Part shown: positions 1 through 8,169 of the stretch, piece by piece | Numbering within the stretch: position 1 is the stretch's first letter | Layout: each line of letters begins with the position of its first letter | DNA from: Frankiaceae bacterium | GTDB lineage: Bacteria > Actinomycetota > Actinomycetes > JAFAQI01 | Length of the DNA: 33,561 nucleotides | Direction of reading: 5' to 3' | NCBI GenBank assembly: GCA_025929365.1 | Contig: JAICMG010000016.1 | Location: 1 to 33,561, forward strand | Notes under the pieces: model-generated | The model's input: only the letters and a program-made list of their open reading frames with translations | The model's database searches: none | Told to the model about the DNA's origin: nothing | Made by a program: the position numbers and the translations under genes

Positions 1-1
1 C

Positions 2-277
2 TCGCCCGAGGAGTCCGGGATCGCCTCCGGTGTCGTCAACACCTCGTTCATGATGGGCGGCGCGCTCGGGCTGGCCGTGCTGGCCAGCGTCGCGGCGGCA
101 CGGACCGGCAACCACACCGACCCGGGCTCGCTGCTGTCCGGTTACCACCTCTCGTTCGCGATCGGCGCCGGCGCCGCGCTTGCTGCCGCGCTCATTGGCT
201 GGTGGCGCATCCGCGAACCGCAGATCACCGACGACGAGCTCTACGAAGAGGACTTCCTCGCCGACGCGATCAGCTAA
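2..277 (+). CDS. MFS transporter (EmrB/QacA-like), C-terminal fragment, truncated by window start
   Basis: Open frame from nt 2 to TAA at 275-277 (SPEESGIASGVVNTSFMMGGALGLAVLASVAAARTG...); the 'GIASGVVNTSFMMGGALGLAVLASVA' pattern is typical of the late TM region of DHA2-family drug transporters. Confidence 0.8.
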   Translation, partial: SPEESGIASGVVNTSFMMGGALGLAVLASVAAARTGNHTDPGSLLSGYHLSFAIGAGAALAAALIGWWRIREPQITDDELYEEDFLADAIS

Positions 278-279
278 CG

Positions 280-295
280 GGTGGAGCTGAGGGGA
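280..295 (+). repeat. 16-nt perfect match to the start of the island att core / tRNA-Ala 3' end (possible relic)
   Basis: ggtggagctgagggga at 280-295 is identical to 4421-4436 and 18070-18085, in the same orientation. Confidence 0.4.
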
Positions 296-417
296 CAGCC
301 CGTTGCGATCCGACCTCGTCCTCCCGCCCACCTTGTAACGCTTTGCGTCCGCGCACCGATCACTAAGTAGCAGGACCTGATCTGGCGAGGTTCACCCGCC
401 TGCGGAGAGACGCGGAA

Positions 418-957
418 ATGACGATCGATCCTGCGCGACCGAATCACCCCGCTGACACTCCGGTCTTTCTCGATGCGAGCGGGCGACGGCATCGCAGAGT
501 TCGGACAACCGGGTGGGTCCTCGCGGTCGTCGTGCTCGGGTACATGGTGCTGCTCGGAATCAGCCTGTCGGCGTCGCCGGGCTTCCTGCCGTTCTCGTTC
601 GGCGGAGCGAAGATCCTCCCCAACGCGGCGGCGCCGAAGATCCCCAGCGCACGCCCCTCGAGCAGGCCGCTCGAGCCGCCGTCATCTCCGGGCGTCAACG
701 GACCCGCTCCCGCCGGCGGCTTCGGCCTTCCCACCACGGCGAGTCGCGGGACAAGCCACCGGACGGTCCCAACAAGAGGTCCGCGTCACGCCGGCTCGCT
801 CACCCCCCGTCCCGGTACGCCGCCCCCGCATCCGACGCCGACGCACCCGTCCCATACCGGCAAGCCGAGCGCGCATCCGACGACGACGCATTCCTCTCAG
901 TCGGGCAAGCCGAGCGCACACCCAACACCGGCGCGGACCCCGCGCAGCGGGAACTGA
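418..957 (+). CDS. Hypothetical membrane-anchored protein with Pro/Thr/His/Ser-rich repeat C-terminus
   Basis: ATG with upstream ggagag; one TM helix (WVLAVVVLGYMVLLGISL); low-complexity tail with a repeated GKPSAHPT motif; stop directly before the deacetylase/GT gene. Confidence 0.65.
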   Translation: MTIDPARPNHPADTPVFLDASGRRHRRVRTTGWVLAVVVLGYMVLLGISLSASPGFLPFSFGGAKILPNAAAPKIPSARPSSRPLEPPSSPGVNGPAPAGGFGLPTTASRGTSHRTVPTRGPRHAGSLTPRPGTPPPHPTPTHPSHTGKPSAHPTTTHSSQSGKPSAHPTPARTPRSGN

Positions 958-959
958 GC

Positions 960-3089
960 GTGGGGGCGGCGAGGCGCCGCATGTCGTCTCCGGCGGGACA
1001 CTGGGTGCTCTTCGTGGTGATCATGACGGCGGTATGCGCGGGACTTCTGCTCCAGGGATACGCCCACCAGAGCATCGGCGGTTCAGGGACAGCCCTCGCG
1101 AACAGCGGCGCGGCCTCGGCGGCACCAACCGGCGGCCCGTTGATCTCCGCGGCTCCACGCGGGCTGGCGGCGCGTGGGTTGCCCAGCCACACCGTTGCCT
1201 TGACGTTCGACGACGGACCCGATCCCACATGGACGCCGCAGATTCTCGCCGTCCTCCACCGCGAGCATGTTCCGGCCACCTTCTTCGTCGTCGGCACACG
1301 TGTGGCGGCGCATCCCGACCTCGTTCGACAGGAGCTTGCCCAAGGCAACGAGGTCGGCATCCACACGTTCACCCACGCGAACTTGTCGACCCTGCCCGCG
1401 TGGCGAGAGAACCTGGAACTGTCGCTGAGCCAGCTCGCCCTCGCCGGGGCGACCGGCAAGTCGACGACATTGCTTCGGCTGCCCTACTCCTCGACACCCG
1501 CGGCGGTAAGCCCCCGCGATCTCGTCACCATCCGGCAGGCCACCGGCGAGGGCTACCTCGTCACGCTCGCCGATCGAGACAGCGAGGATTGGCGCCGGCC
1601 AGGAGTGGCAGAGATCGTGGCCAACGCCTCCCCCGTCGGCGATGCCGGCGCCGTCGTGATGTTCCATGACGCCGGCGGCGACCGAGCCCAGACCGTCCAA
1701 GCCGTCGAACAGCTCATTTCGTCCTTGCGAGCCCGGGGCGATCGCTTCACCACCATCACTGGCGGGCTCGGGCTGCCGGCACAGGCGGCCGACCAACCGG
1801 CGAATGGGGTCACTCACCTTCAGGGCGTTGCTCTCATGGTGGCATTGCAGGTGAGCAGCGGGCTGAGCAGCTTCGTTAGCTGGGTGGTCATACCGCTGGC
1901 CGCGCTGGCGGTACTGCGGACCCTCCTCATGATCGGGCTCGCCGGTCGTCACAAGCGGCTCGCCCGACACCGCATCGGTGACGGAAGCTACCTGCCACCC
2001 GTCACAGTCGTCGTCCCTGCCTACAACGAGCGCGTCGGCATCGAAGCGGCGGTCCGATCGCTCGCCGCGTCGGACTACCCCGACCTCGAGATCATCGTCG
2101 TCGACGACGGTTCCACCGACGGCACGGCCGACCTCGTGGAGTCCCTCGACATCCCCGTCGTACGAGTTGTGCGGCAGGTCAACGCGGGCAAGGCGACCGC
2201 GCTCAACACCGGCGTAGCGGCCGCAACGCACGACGTCCTCGTGCTGGTCGACGGCGACACTGTGTTCGAAGCCGACACCGTGCGTCACTTGGTGCAGCCG
2301 CTTCGAGCGCCTGAGGTCGGCGCGGTCAGCGGTAACACCAAGGTGGGCAACCGACGCGGCCTGCTGGGACGCTGGCAACATCTGGAGTACGTCGTCGGAT
2401 TCAATCTCGATCGTCGGATGTACGACCTGTTCGGTTGCATCACGACGGTGCCTGGCGCCATCGGGGCGTTCCGTCGCGACGTGCTCACCCTGGTTGGCGG
2501 AATCAGCACCGACACGCTCGCCGAAGACACCGACCTGACCATGGCGATCAACCGCGCCGGCTACCACGTGGTCTACGAAGAGCGGGCTCGCGCGTGGACC
2601 GAGGCGCCGGACTCGCTCGCTGATCTTTGGCGGCAACGCTATCGATGGTGCTACGGCACGATGCAGGCGACGTGGAAGCATCGTGGCGCAGTGTTCGACA
2701 CCGGCCATGGTCGACGGCTCGGCCGGATCGGCCTGCCTTCGCTGTTGCTGTTCCAGGTCCTCATGCCCTTGCTGTCTCCCTTCATCGACCTGTTCGCGCT
2801 GTTCGGAGTGCTCTTCCTGGACCCATGGCGGGTGATCGCGTTCTGGCTCGGCTTCATGGTGTTGCAGCTGCTTACTGCTGCTTACGCGCTACGGCTGGAT
2901 GACGAGCGGCTATCGCCACTGTGGGCGTTGCCGCTCCAACAAGTCGTATACCGCCAGCTCATGTATCTGGTCGTCATTCAGTCCATCGTCAGCGCCTTTT
3001 CCGGAATCCGTCTTCGGTGGCACAAGATGGAACGCACCGGCGGCGCCGGCGACGCACTCGGCCGCGAGACGTCGACCTCGACCGCGTAG
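960..3089 (+). CDS. Bifunctional polysaccharide deacetylase (NodB-like) / family 2 glycosyltransferase
   Basis: N-terminal TM; NodB motifs 'VALTFDDGPDPTWTPQIL' and 'GIHTFTHANL'; GT2 motifs 'VTVVVPAYNE', 'IIVVDDGSTDGT', 'LVDGDT', 'EDTDLT', 'QRYRWCYGT'; C-terminal TM segments. Start GTG 960 or ATG 981. Confidence 0.88.
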   Translation: MGAARRRMSSPAGHWVLFVVIMTAVCAGLLLQGYAHQSIGGSGTALANSGAASAAPTGGPLISAAPRGLAARGLPSHTVALTFDDGPDPTWTPQILAVLHREHVPATFFVVGTRVAAHPDLVRQELAQGNEVGIHTFTHANLSTLPAWRENLELSLSQLALAGATGKSTTLLRLPYSSTPAAVSPRDLVTIRQATGEGYLVTLADRDSEDWRRPGVAEIVANASPVGDAGAVVMFHDAGGDRAQTVQAVEQLISSLRARGDRFTTITGGLGLPAQAADQPANGVTHLQGVALMVALQVSSGLSSFVSWVVIPLAALAVLRTLLMIGLAGRHKRLARHRIGDGSYLPPVTVVVPAYNERVGIEAAVRSLAASDYPDLEIIVVDDGSTDGTADLVESLDIPVVRVVRQVNAGKATALNTGVAAATHDVLVLVDGDTVFEADTVRHLVQPLRAPEVGAVSGNTKVGNRRGLLGRWQHLEYVVGFNLDRRMYDLFGCITTVPGAIGAFRRDVLTLVGGISTDTLAEDTDLTMAINRAGYHVVYEERARAWTEAPDSLADLWRQRYRWCYGTMQATWKHRGAVFDTGHGRRLGRIGLPSLLLFQVLMPLLSPFIDLFALFGVLFLDPWRVIAFWLGFMVLQLLTAAYALRLDDERLSPLWALPLQQVVYRQLMYLVVIQSIVSAFSGIRLRWHKMERTGGAGDALGRETSTSTA

Positions 3090-3091
3090 CG

Positions 3092-3120
3092 GGTGGGGCT
3101 GAGTGTCGGTGACCCCTTGC
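3092..3120 (+). repeat. Degenerate tRNA-Ala 3'-end-like segment (possible relic)
   Basis: ggtggggctgag (3092-3103) and tgaccccttgc (3110-3120) match the two ends of the att core ggtggagctgag...tgaccccttgc, with a shortened and divergent middle. Confidence 0.3.
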
Positions 3121-3272
3121 CGATCCGGCAGCGACGGTCAGGCGGAGCCGAGGGGTAGTGCCGCCGCGATTCCGTCCAACACCATGAGAGACTTCCTCGA
3201 ACGCTTCGACGAGGCGCGCGAGCTTGCCAGGACCTATGGACGGCGCCTGGTGGACTGGTTTGCCTGCGACGA

Positions 3273-4163
3273 CTACTTCAGGCTGACGATTCGATACATC
3301 CCGTACTCATAACTCGGGATGCCAGTCTTGGGGTTGGGGAAGAAGCAGTACTCGCCGTACTCGCCCTTCGGCAGGGAGTAGGAGATCGTCTCCGACCTGC
3401 CGGGTCGGAGCGCATCGGTGCCGCCGGTGCCGAACCGCATGATCCCCGACAACTTGTTGTCGCGAAGCGCCGCGCCGAACTCCTTGCGGGTAGTGCCGTT
3501 CTTGAGGTGCTGAAGAACCAGAAAATGCGGATCTGCTTTCGAGTGGTTGATCACCGCGATCGTTCCCTTCGCAGGCAACGTCTTGGCACCGCCGAAACGC
3601 TCCCGGCTTGCTTTCATCGTCACGGTCGCTCGGCTCACGGGTGCGGGCGCGGCAGGCACGGCCGGGCCGGTCACCTTGATAGTCCTCGGCCGAGCCGGCA
3701 ACGCTCCCGTGTCGTCGAGCAGGGTGTACTTGCCCGGCGGCAGGACAACGGTCTCGGTCGAGGGCCGATGCGGCTCCGCGTCGACGCCGCCGAAGAGCCC
3801 CACGTTGCGGATCAGCCGATGAAGACGACGAAGCGCTGACTTGGACGGCCGTCCAGCACTGTTGGTGTGCGATCCGAAGTAACGAATGTCCCGCTTCTCA
3901 TCCGCAAGCGTGTACCCGTGCATGAACTTCACAACCTGCAGCACGCGCTCGCCGCCTATCGCAGTCAAAGTGATCGTTACGCGGTTCGACGGGAACGACC
4001 GATCACCGGTGAGCTTGAAGCCATGCGAACTGATCCGTGCGTGCAGCGTCGGTGTAACTGCCGAAGTAGGCACGCCTGGACCTGCGGACACCGGTGAGGC
4101 GCCTGCAAGCCCGGTCGCGGCGACTAGCACCAGTCCCGCGCCTATCGTTGAGTGTCGTCTCAT
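3273..4163 (-). CDS. Secreted protein of unknown function (possible cupredoxin-like C-terminal region)
   Basis: ATG at 4163 gives signal peptide MRRHSTIGAGLVLVAATGLAGASPVSA; the C-terminal stretch 'TIAVINHSKADPHFLVLQHL...GRSETISYSLPKGEYGEYCFFPN' has a beta-rich, cupredoxin-like pattern (weak inference). Confidence 0.65.
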   Translation of the reverse strand: MRRHSTIGAGLVLVAATGLAGASPVSAGPGVPTSAVTPTLHARISSHGFKLTGDRSFPSNRVTITLTAIGGERVLQVVKFMHGYTLADEKRDIRYFGSHTNSAGRPSKSALRRLHRLIRNVGLFGGVDAEPHRPSTETVVLPPGKYTLLDDTGALPARPRTIKVTGPAVPAAPAPVSRATVTMKASRERFGGAKTLPAKGTIAVINHSKADPHFLVLQHLKNGTTRKEFGAALRDNKLSGIMRFGTGGTDALRPGRSETISYSLPKGEYGEYCFFPNPKTGIPSYEYGMYRIVSLK

Positions 4164-4418
4164 GCCACTCCTTCTCATCGCAGGCGACGGCATCGAACGC
4201 CGCTCAGACAAGCCGGGTGATACCCATCGACCGTAGACCTTATGAGCGTCGCACCTGCGAGATGCCCTCGTGAGACAGCCATAGCCGACGCCAACGTACC
4301 CACACTGGCCCGCGTCCACCACGAGATCGAAGAAGCCGCTCACCGGGGAAACCCGACGGGCGGCTCCGACGGCGACCCCCGCCGCGTTCACCAGGGGCAG
4401 CGTTCACATACGAACACT

Positions 4419-4464
<46 letters not shown>

Positions 4465-4570
4465 TGGCTTCCCACGGGTGTCCCGGTGTCCGCCGAGGTC
4501 CGGGATTCCTTGCTATTCCTAGGATTCTGTCCATCCACGTCCACCGCCTTCCGTCAAAACTCGCCCCGGA

Positions 4571-4592
4571 TGTGCCTCAGTATGTGCCTCAG
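4571..4592 (+). promoter_or_regulatory. Candidate integrase arm-type site, left end
   Basis: tgtgcctcagtatgtgcctcag; 18/22 identical to 17994-18015 at the other end. Confidence 0.5.
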
Positions 4593-4605
4593 CCAGCCGG
4601 GCGGC

Positions 4606-5343
4606 TCACTGCTTGAACCAGACGTGCGGCACAAGCTGATCGTGCCACTCTTCTCCCGCGTCGAGCCAGGTTGTCGCCCGCAACTCGGAGCTCAGCGCAT
4701 GCAGGACGTCGGCTTCCGGCGGCTCGAGCTCGTCGAGCTGGTTCAGGACCACAAGCAGATTCCAAAGAAACACGGTCAGCAAGAGCGCTAGTCGCTCGGC
4801 CTTGTCCTGATCGAACGACCCAGAACCAATCGCAGCAAGCATCTGTCCTTCGGCCGCCGTCGGCCGCTGAAAGGCCAGCGTCCATTGGATCAAATCCGGC
4901 GAGCAATGCGAGTAGGGCTGCAGCGCACGAGCCATCGACGTCATGTGTTGCGACCAACTGATTCCCCAGGGCGTATCCGGAAGCGACGGCCACAGGTCGA
5001 GGGCGAGACGACGACGAAGGTCGCCCTGCCGCAGCGTGTCTGCAGTCCATGCGCCCAGCAGTTCACTCGCCGTCTCCGAAGGCAATAGCCCTATCTCGAT
5101 CACACTGCTTGCCTCCAGGCACTGTCGGGCCATACTCAGCGCCACCGAGTGCCGGCCGGCCTCATTCGCGGCCAAGCCAGATTCTCGACTGGCGGCGAAG
5201 TGCGAAGCCGCCAGCATTGGAAGGAAGCGGAGGTCGTCGGGAAGATCAACCCGCCGAGCGCTTTGTACGCGGTCGAGTGCTCGATAGGCGAGCGTGCCGT
5301 ACGCCGCGGGCACATGCTGCCAACGATCGTCCGGGCGCGGCAC
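4606..5343 (-). CDS. Uncharacterised, mostly helical protein encoded directly downstream of hsdM
   Basis: GTG start 5 nt after the hsdM stop; 245 codons; alpha-helical composition; no motif I can assign with confidence. Confidence 0.75.
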   Translation of the reverse strand: MPRPDDRWQHVPAAYGTLAYRALDRVQSARRVDLPDDLRFLPMLAASHFAASRESGLAANEAGRHSVALSMARQCLEASSVIEIGLLPSETASELLGAWTADTLRQGDLRRRLALDLWPSLPDTPWGISWSQHMTSMARALQPYSHCSPDLIQWTLAFQRPTAAEGQMLAAIGSGSFDQDKAERLALLLTVFLWNLLVVLNQLDELEPPEADVLHALSSELRATTWLDAGEEWHDQLVPHVWFKQ

Positions 5344-5348
5344 AGTGA

Positions 5349-6848
5349 TCAGTCCGATTCGTGGCCGAGCGTCGTTCCCGCCGTCGTCTCAAGGGCCGAC
5401 GCGACAGCCTCGAACTCGGCGAGTGCGGCGGTGAGGTCTTCGACGATCTCGCGGGCTATGACCTCCGGCGCCGGAAGGTTGTCGAGGTCTTCAAGAGACT
5501 CGTCGCGGAGCCAGGTGATGTCGAGGTTCACCTTGTCTCGCGCGATCAACTCGTCATAGGCGAAGGAGCGGAACCGCTCGGACTCGACTCGCTCGGACCG
5601 CGACAGCCCCGAGAGGTAGCACTCCACAAATTCGTCGAGGTGGGCTCGGCGTAGCGGATTCTGCTTCAGCGTGAAGTGCTGATTCGTACGCAGGTCGTAC
5701 ACCCACAACCGCTCGGTCCACGGCCGCTCACTAGCCGGCTTCTTGTCGAAGAACAACACGTTTGCCTTCACGCCCTGCGCGTAGAAGATCCCGGTCGGCA
5801 GGCGCAGCAGTGTGTGCACGTCGAAGTCGTTGAGAAGCCGACGGCGCAGCGTCTCCCCCACGCCGCCCTCGAAAAGCACGTTGTCCGGCACAACGACGGC
5901 GGCACGGCCGTTGATGTCGAGGATCGTCGCGATGTGCTGGACGAAGTTCAGCTGCTTGTTTGCCGTCGTCACCACGAAGTCAGGCCGTTCGATCTCCCGG
6001 TCCTCGCGTGCCTCGCGACCATCAGCACCGACCATCGTGATCGAGGACTTACGGCCGAAGGGTGGATTCGACAGAACGACGGACCAACGGTCGCCGGGGT
6101 CAGCGAGCAGCGAGTCCTTGACCTCAATCAGACTGTCGCCATCCGGTCGGCCGATGCCATGCAGCAAGAGATTCATCGCCGCCAGTCGCGCCGTGCCGTC
6201 GACCAGTTCAACGCCGTGGACGAATCCGTCACGGAGATGGTTGCGCTGGTCCGGCGTCAGACTCTCCGCGTCGCGGGCTGCATGCTCGTGCGCAACCAGC
6301 AGGAAGCCGCCGGTACCGGCCGCCGGGTCGACTACCTTGTCCTTCGCAGACGGGTCGACGCAATCGACGACCGCTTCGATCAGCGCACGCGGCGTGAAGT
6401 ACTGACCGGCCCCGGACTTGATGTCCTCGGCGCCCTTGCTGAGCAGTTCCTCGTATGCATCGCCCTTGATGTCGACGCCGGCCGCCGACCAGTTCTCCTT
6501 GTCGATCAGGTCGACGATCAGCCGCTTGAGCTTGGCCGGGTCCTGGACCCGGTTCTGCGCCTTGCGGAAGACCACGCCGAGCGTCCCGGGCTGGCGAGCG
6601 AGTTGCTCGAGGATGTGCCGGTACGTCGTCTCGAGCTCGTCTCCGTCGGCATCGAGCAACCTCTGCCACGAGCACTCCGCCGGGACGATTCGCTCCGGCT
6701 TGAGCGGACGGGTCTCCCGCTCATGCGCCATCTTTAGAAAGAGCAGGAAAGTCAATTGCTCGGTGTACTCGATGGTCGAGACGCCGTCGTCTCGCAGCAC
6801 GTTGCAGTACGACCACAACTTGTCGACCAAGCGTCGCGCGTCAGACAC
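5349..6848 (-). CDS. hsdM: Type I restriction-modification system, N6-adenine methyltransferase subunit M
   Basis: Motifs 'GQYFTPRALIEAVVDCVDPSAKDKVVDPAAGTGGFLL' and 'NPPFGRKSS' (NPPF); likely GTG start at 6848 overlapping the hsdS stop (an upstream ATG at 6869 is possible). Confidence 0.95.
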   Translation of the reverse strand: MSDARRLVDKLWSYCNVLRDDGVSTIEYTEQLTFLLFLKMAHERETRPLKPERIVPAECSWQRLLDADGDELETTYRHILEQLARQPGTLGVVFRKAQNRVQDPAKLKRLIVDLIDKENWSAAGVDIKGDAYEELLSKGAEDIKSGAGQYFTPRALIEAVVDCVDPSAKDKVVDPAAGTGGFLLVAHEHAARDAESLTPDQRNHLRDGFVHGVELVDGTARLAAMNLLLHGIGRPDGDSLIEVKDSLLADPGDRWSVVLSNPPFGRKSSITMVGADGREAREDREIERPDFVVTTANKQLNFVQHIATILDINGRAAVVVPDNVLFEGGVGETLRRRLLNDFDVHTLLRLPTGIFYAQGVKANVLFFDKKPASERPWTERLWVYDLRTNQHFTLKQNPLRRAHLDEFVECYLSGLSRSERVESERFRSFAYDELIARDKVNLDITWLRDESLEDLDNLPAPEVIAREIVEDLTAALAEFEAVASALETTAGTTLGHESD

Positions 6849-8169
6849 CAGCCAGCTCCACCGGCTCATCGAGCTCACTTGCCATGCCCGTAAGTCCGCC
6901 ACCGAATGCTGCGGCCAGCAGGCTTCGCCTCAACGCGTCACCACGTTTGCTTGCGGCCTCCACCTGCGCGCGCAGCTGCAGACCGCTGTCCGACAGGGAG
7001 CTGAGCCGATCAACGATTCTCGGCTGTTCTGCGAGCGGCGGCACAGGAATGGGCATCAGCTTGATCTTCGAGAGGCTGATCGAAGCCAGGTTGACGCTCT
7101 GCCGACCGTTCCTCTCACACCATCGCCCACCGATTGAGTTCGCAGCCCAGGACAGGAGATACGGATCGATCGAGCCGTCACGCACTCGCGCACGAAATAC
7201 GTGGTTCTGATGGATGCAGTTGTCGACTTGCCCCTCCCACACCCAGCCGCGACCGAGCTTGTCCCGGTCGCCACCCTCGTTCAATAGGACGTCACCAGCG
7301 ACGAGTTGCAGTTTCGACGCGGTCGGTTCGGGCACGCGGATCGTCGTCACGGTGCCGAGGTTGAGGAAGCCTCGTTGCACGTTCGCGACGCGCAGGTACG
7401 GCCTTTCGACGAACGACGGGTCCGACTGCCTAGAAGCATCTTTGGTTACGCCACCAACGACGTCCGCGAGGTCGCCTAGCCTCGTCCACCCCCAGCCTGT
7501 GGGGAGTCGTGCCAGCGCGCCGTCATCGACGCCTTCGTCTGCGAGCCCTGGATGCGCGCGTCGCTCTCCGGCGATCCCCGCGCCCGTCAGCTGACCCTCG
7601 AGAACGCTCTGCCAAAGAGATGACCATCGGGATGCGGCCGTCCGGAGCAAAGTCGCGGCAGCATCGAGGCGGGAGAGGTGATCTTCGAGGATCTCGACGA
7701 TGCGCCGCTGCGTCTCCGCCGGCGCGACGGGAACGGGTAGCGCGTTAAGGCCGCGAACATTGATCTTCGGCAGCACCGTGCGGGCTTGCTCTCCAGCCGC
7801 TAGTCGCGTGAACTCCCGGGTGAGCATCCACCACTTCAGATATCTGGGCTCAAGATCCGTATCGATCGGGTATATGTCTGCGCTGCACAGACCGTCGAAC
7901 TCCGCAACGATGACCTTGGCTAGATAGGGGCGAATCTTCGAATAGAGCACCTGCCCGGCGCGGAAGCCGTGTTTGGCGCTGGTCACACCGTCCGCCGCAA
8001 CCGTCGAGTACGGCAGGAGACGACCTGTCTCCGACTCGATGTGGTTCGGTGCGATGTGCGGCAAGTCTGGATACTGCGTTGGCCCGACCAGGTTGCTGGC
8101 GACCTTTGCGACCTCATCGAAGCGAGCCCAGCGCCAAAGTGGCGGGAGAGACCACGGCTCGGCAGTCAC
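6841..8169 (-). CDS. hsdS: Type I restriction-modification system, specificity subunit S
   Basis: Two half-repeats, each with a target-recognition domain and a conserved helix ('PAETQRRIVEILEDHLSRLDAAATLL' and 'PLAEQPRIVDRLSSLSDSGLQLRAQVEA'); GTG start overlaps the hsdR stop. Confidence 0.93.
   Translation of the reverse strand: MTAEPWSLPPLWRWARFDEVAKVASNLVGPTQYPDLPHIAPNHIESETGRLLPYSTVAADGVTSAKHGFRAGQVLYSKIRPYLAKVIVAEFDGLCSADIYPIDTDLEPRYLKWWMLTREFTRLAAGEQARTVLPKINVRGLNALPVPVAPAETQRRIVEILEDHLSRLDAAATLLRTAASRWSSLWQSVLEGQLTGAGIAGERRAHPGLADEGVDDGALARLPTGWGWTRLGDLADVVGGVTKDASRQSDPSFVERPYLRVANVQRGFLNLGTVTTIRVPEPTASKLQLVAGDVLLNEGGDRDKLGRGWVWEGQVDNCIHQNHVFRARVRDGSIDPYLLSWAANSIGGRWCERNGRQSVNLASISLSKIKLMPIPVPPLAEQPRIVDRLSSLSDSGLQLRAQVEAASKRGDALRRSLLAAAFGGGLTGMASELDEPVELAGV

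Noticed and set aside
1083-2708. 541-aa minus-strand ORF
   Set aside because: Antisense to the NodB/GT2 gene, which has clear catalytic motifs.
3103-3312. 69-aa plus-strand ORF after the deacetylase/GT gene
   Set aside because: Overlaps the end of the convergent secreted-protein gene and has no recognisable features; cannot be supported.
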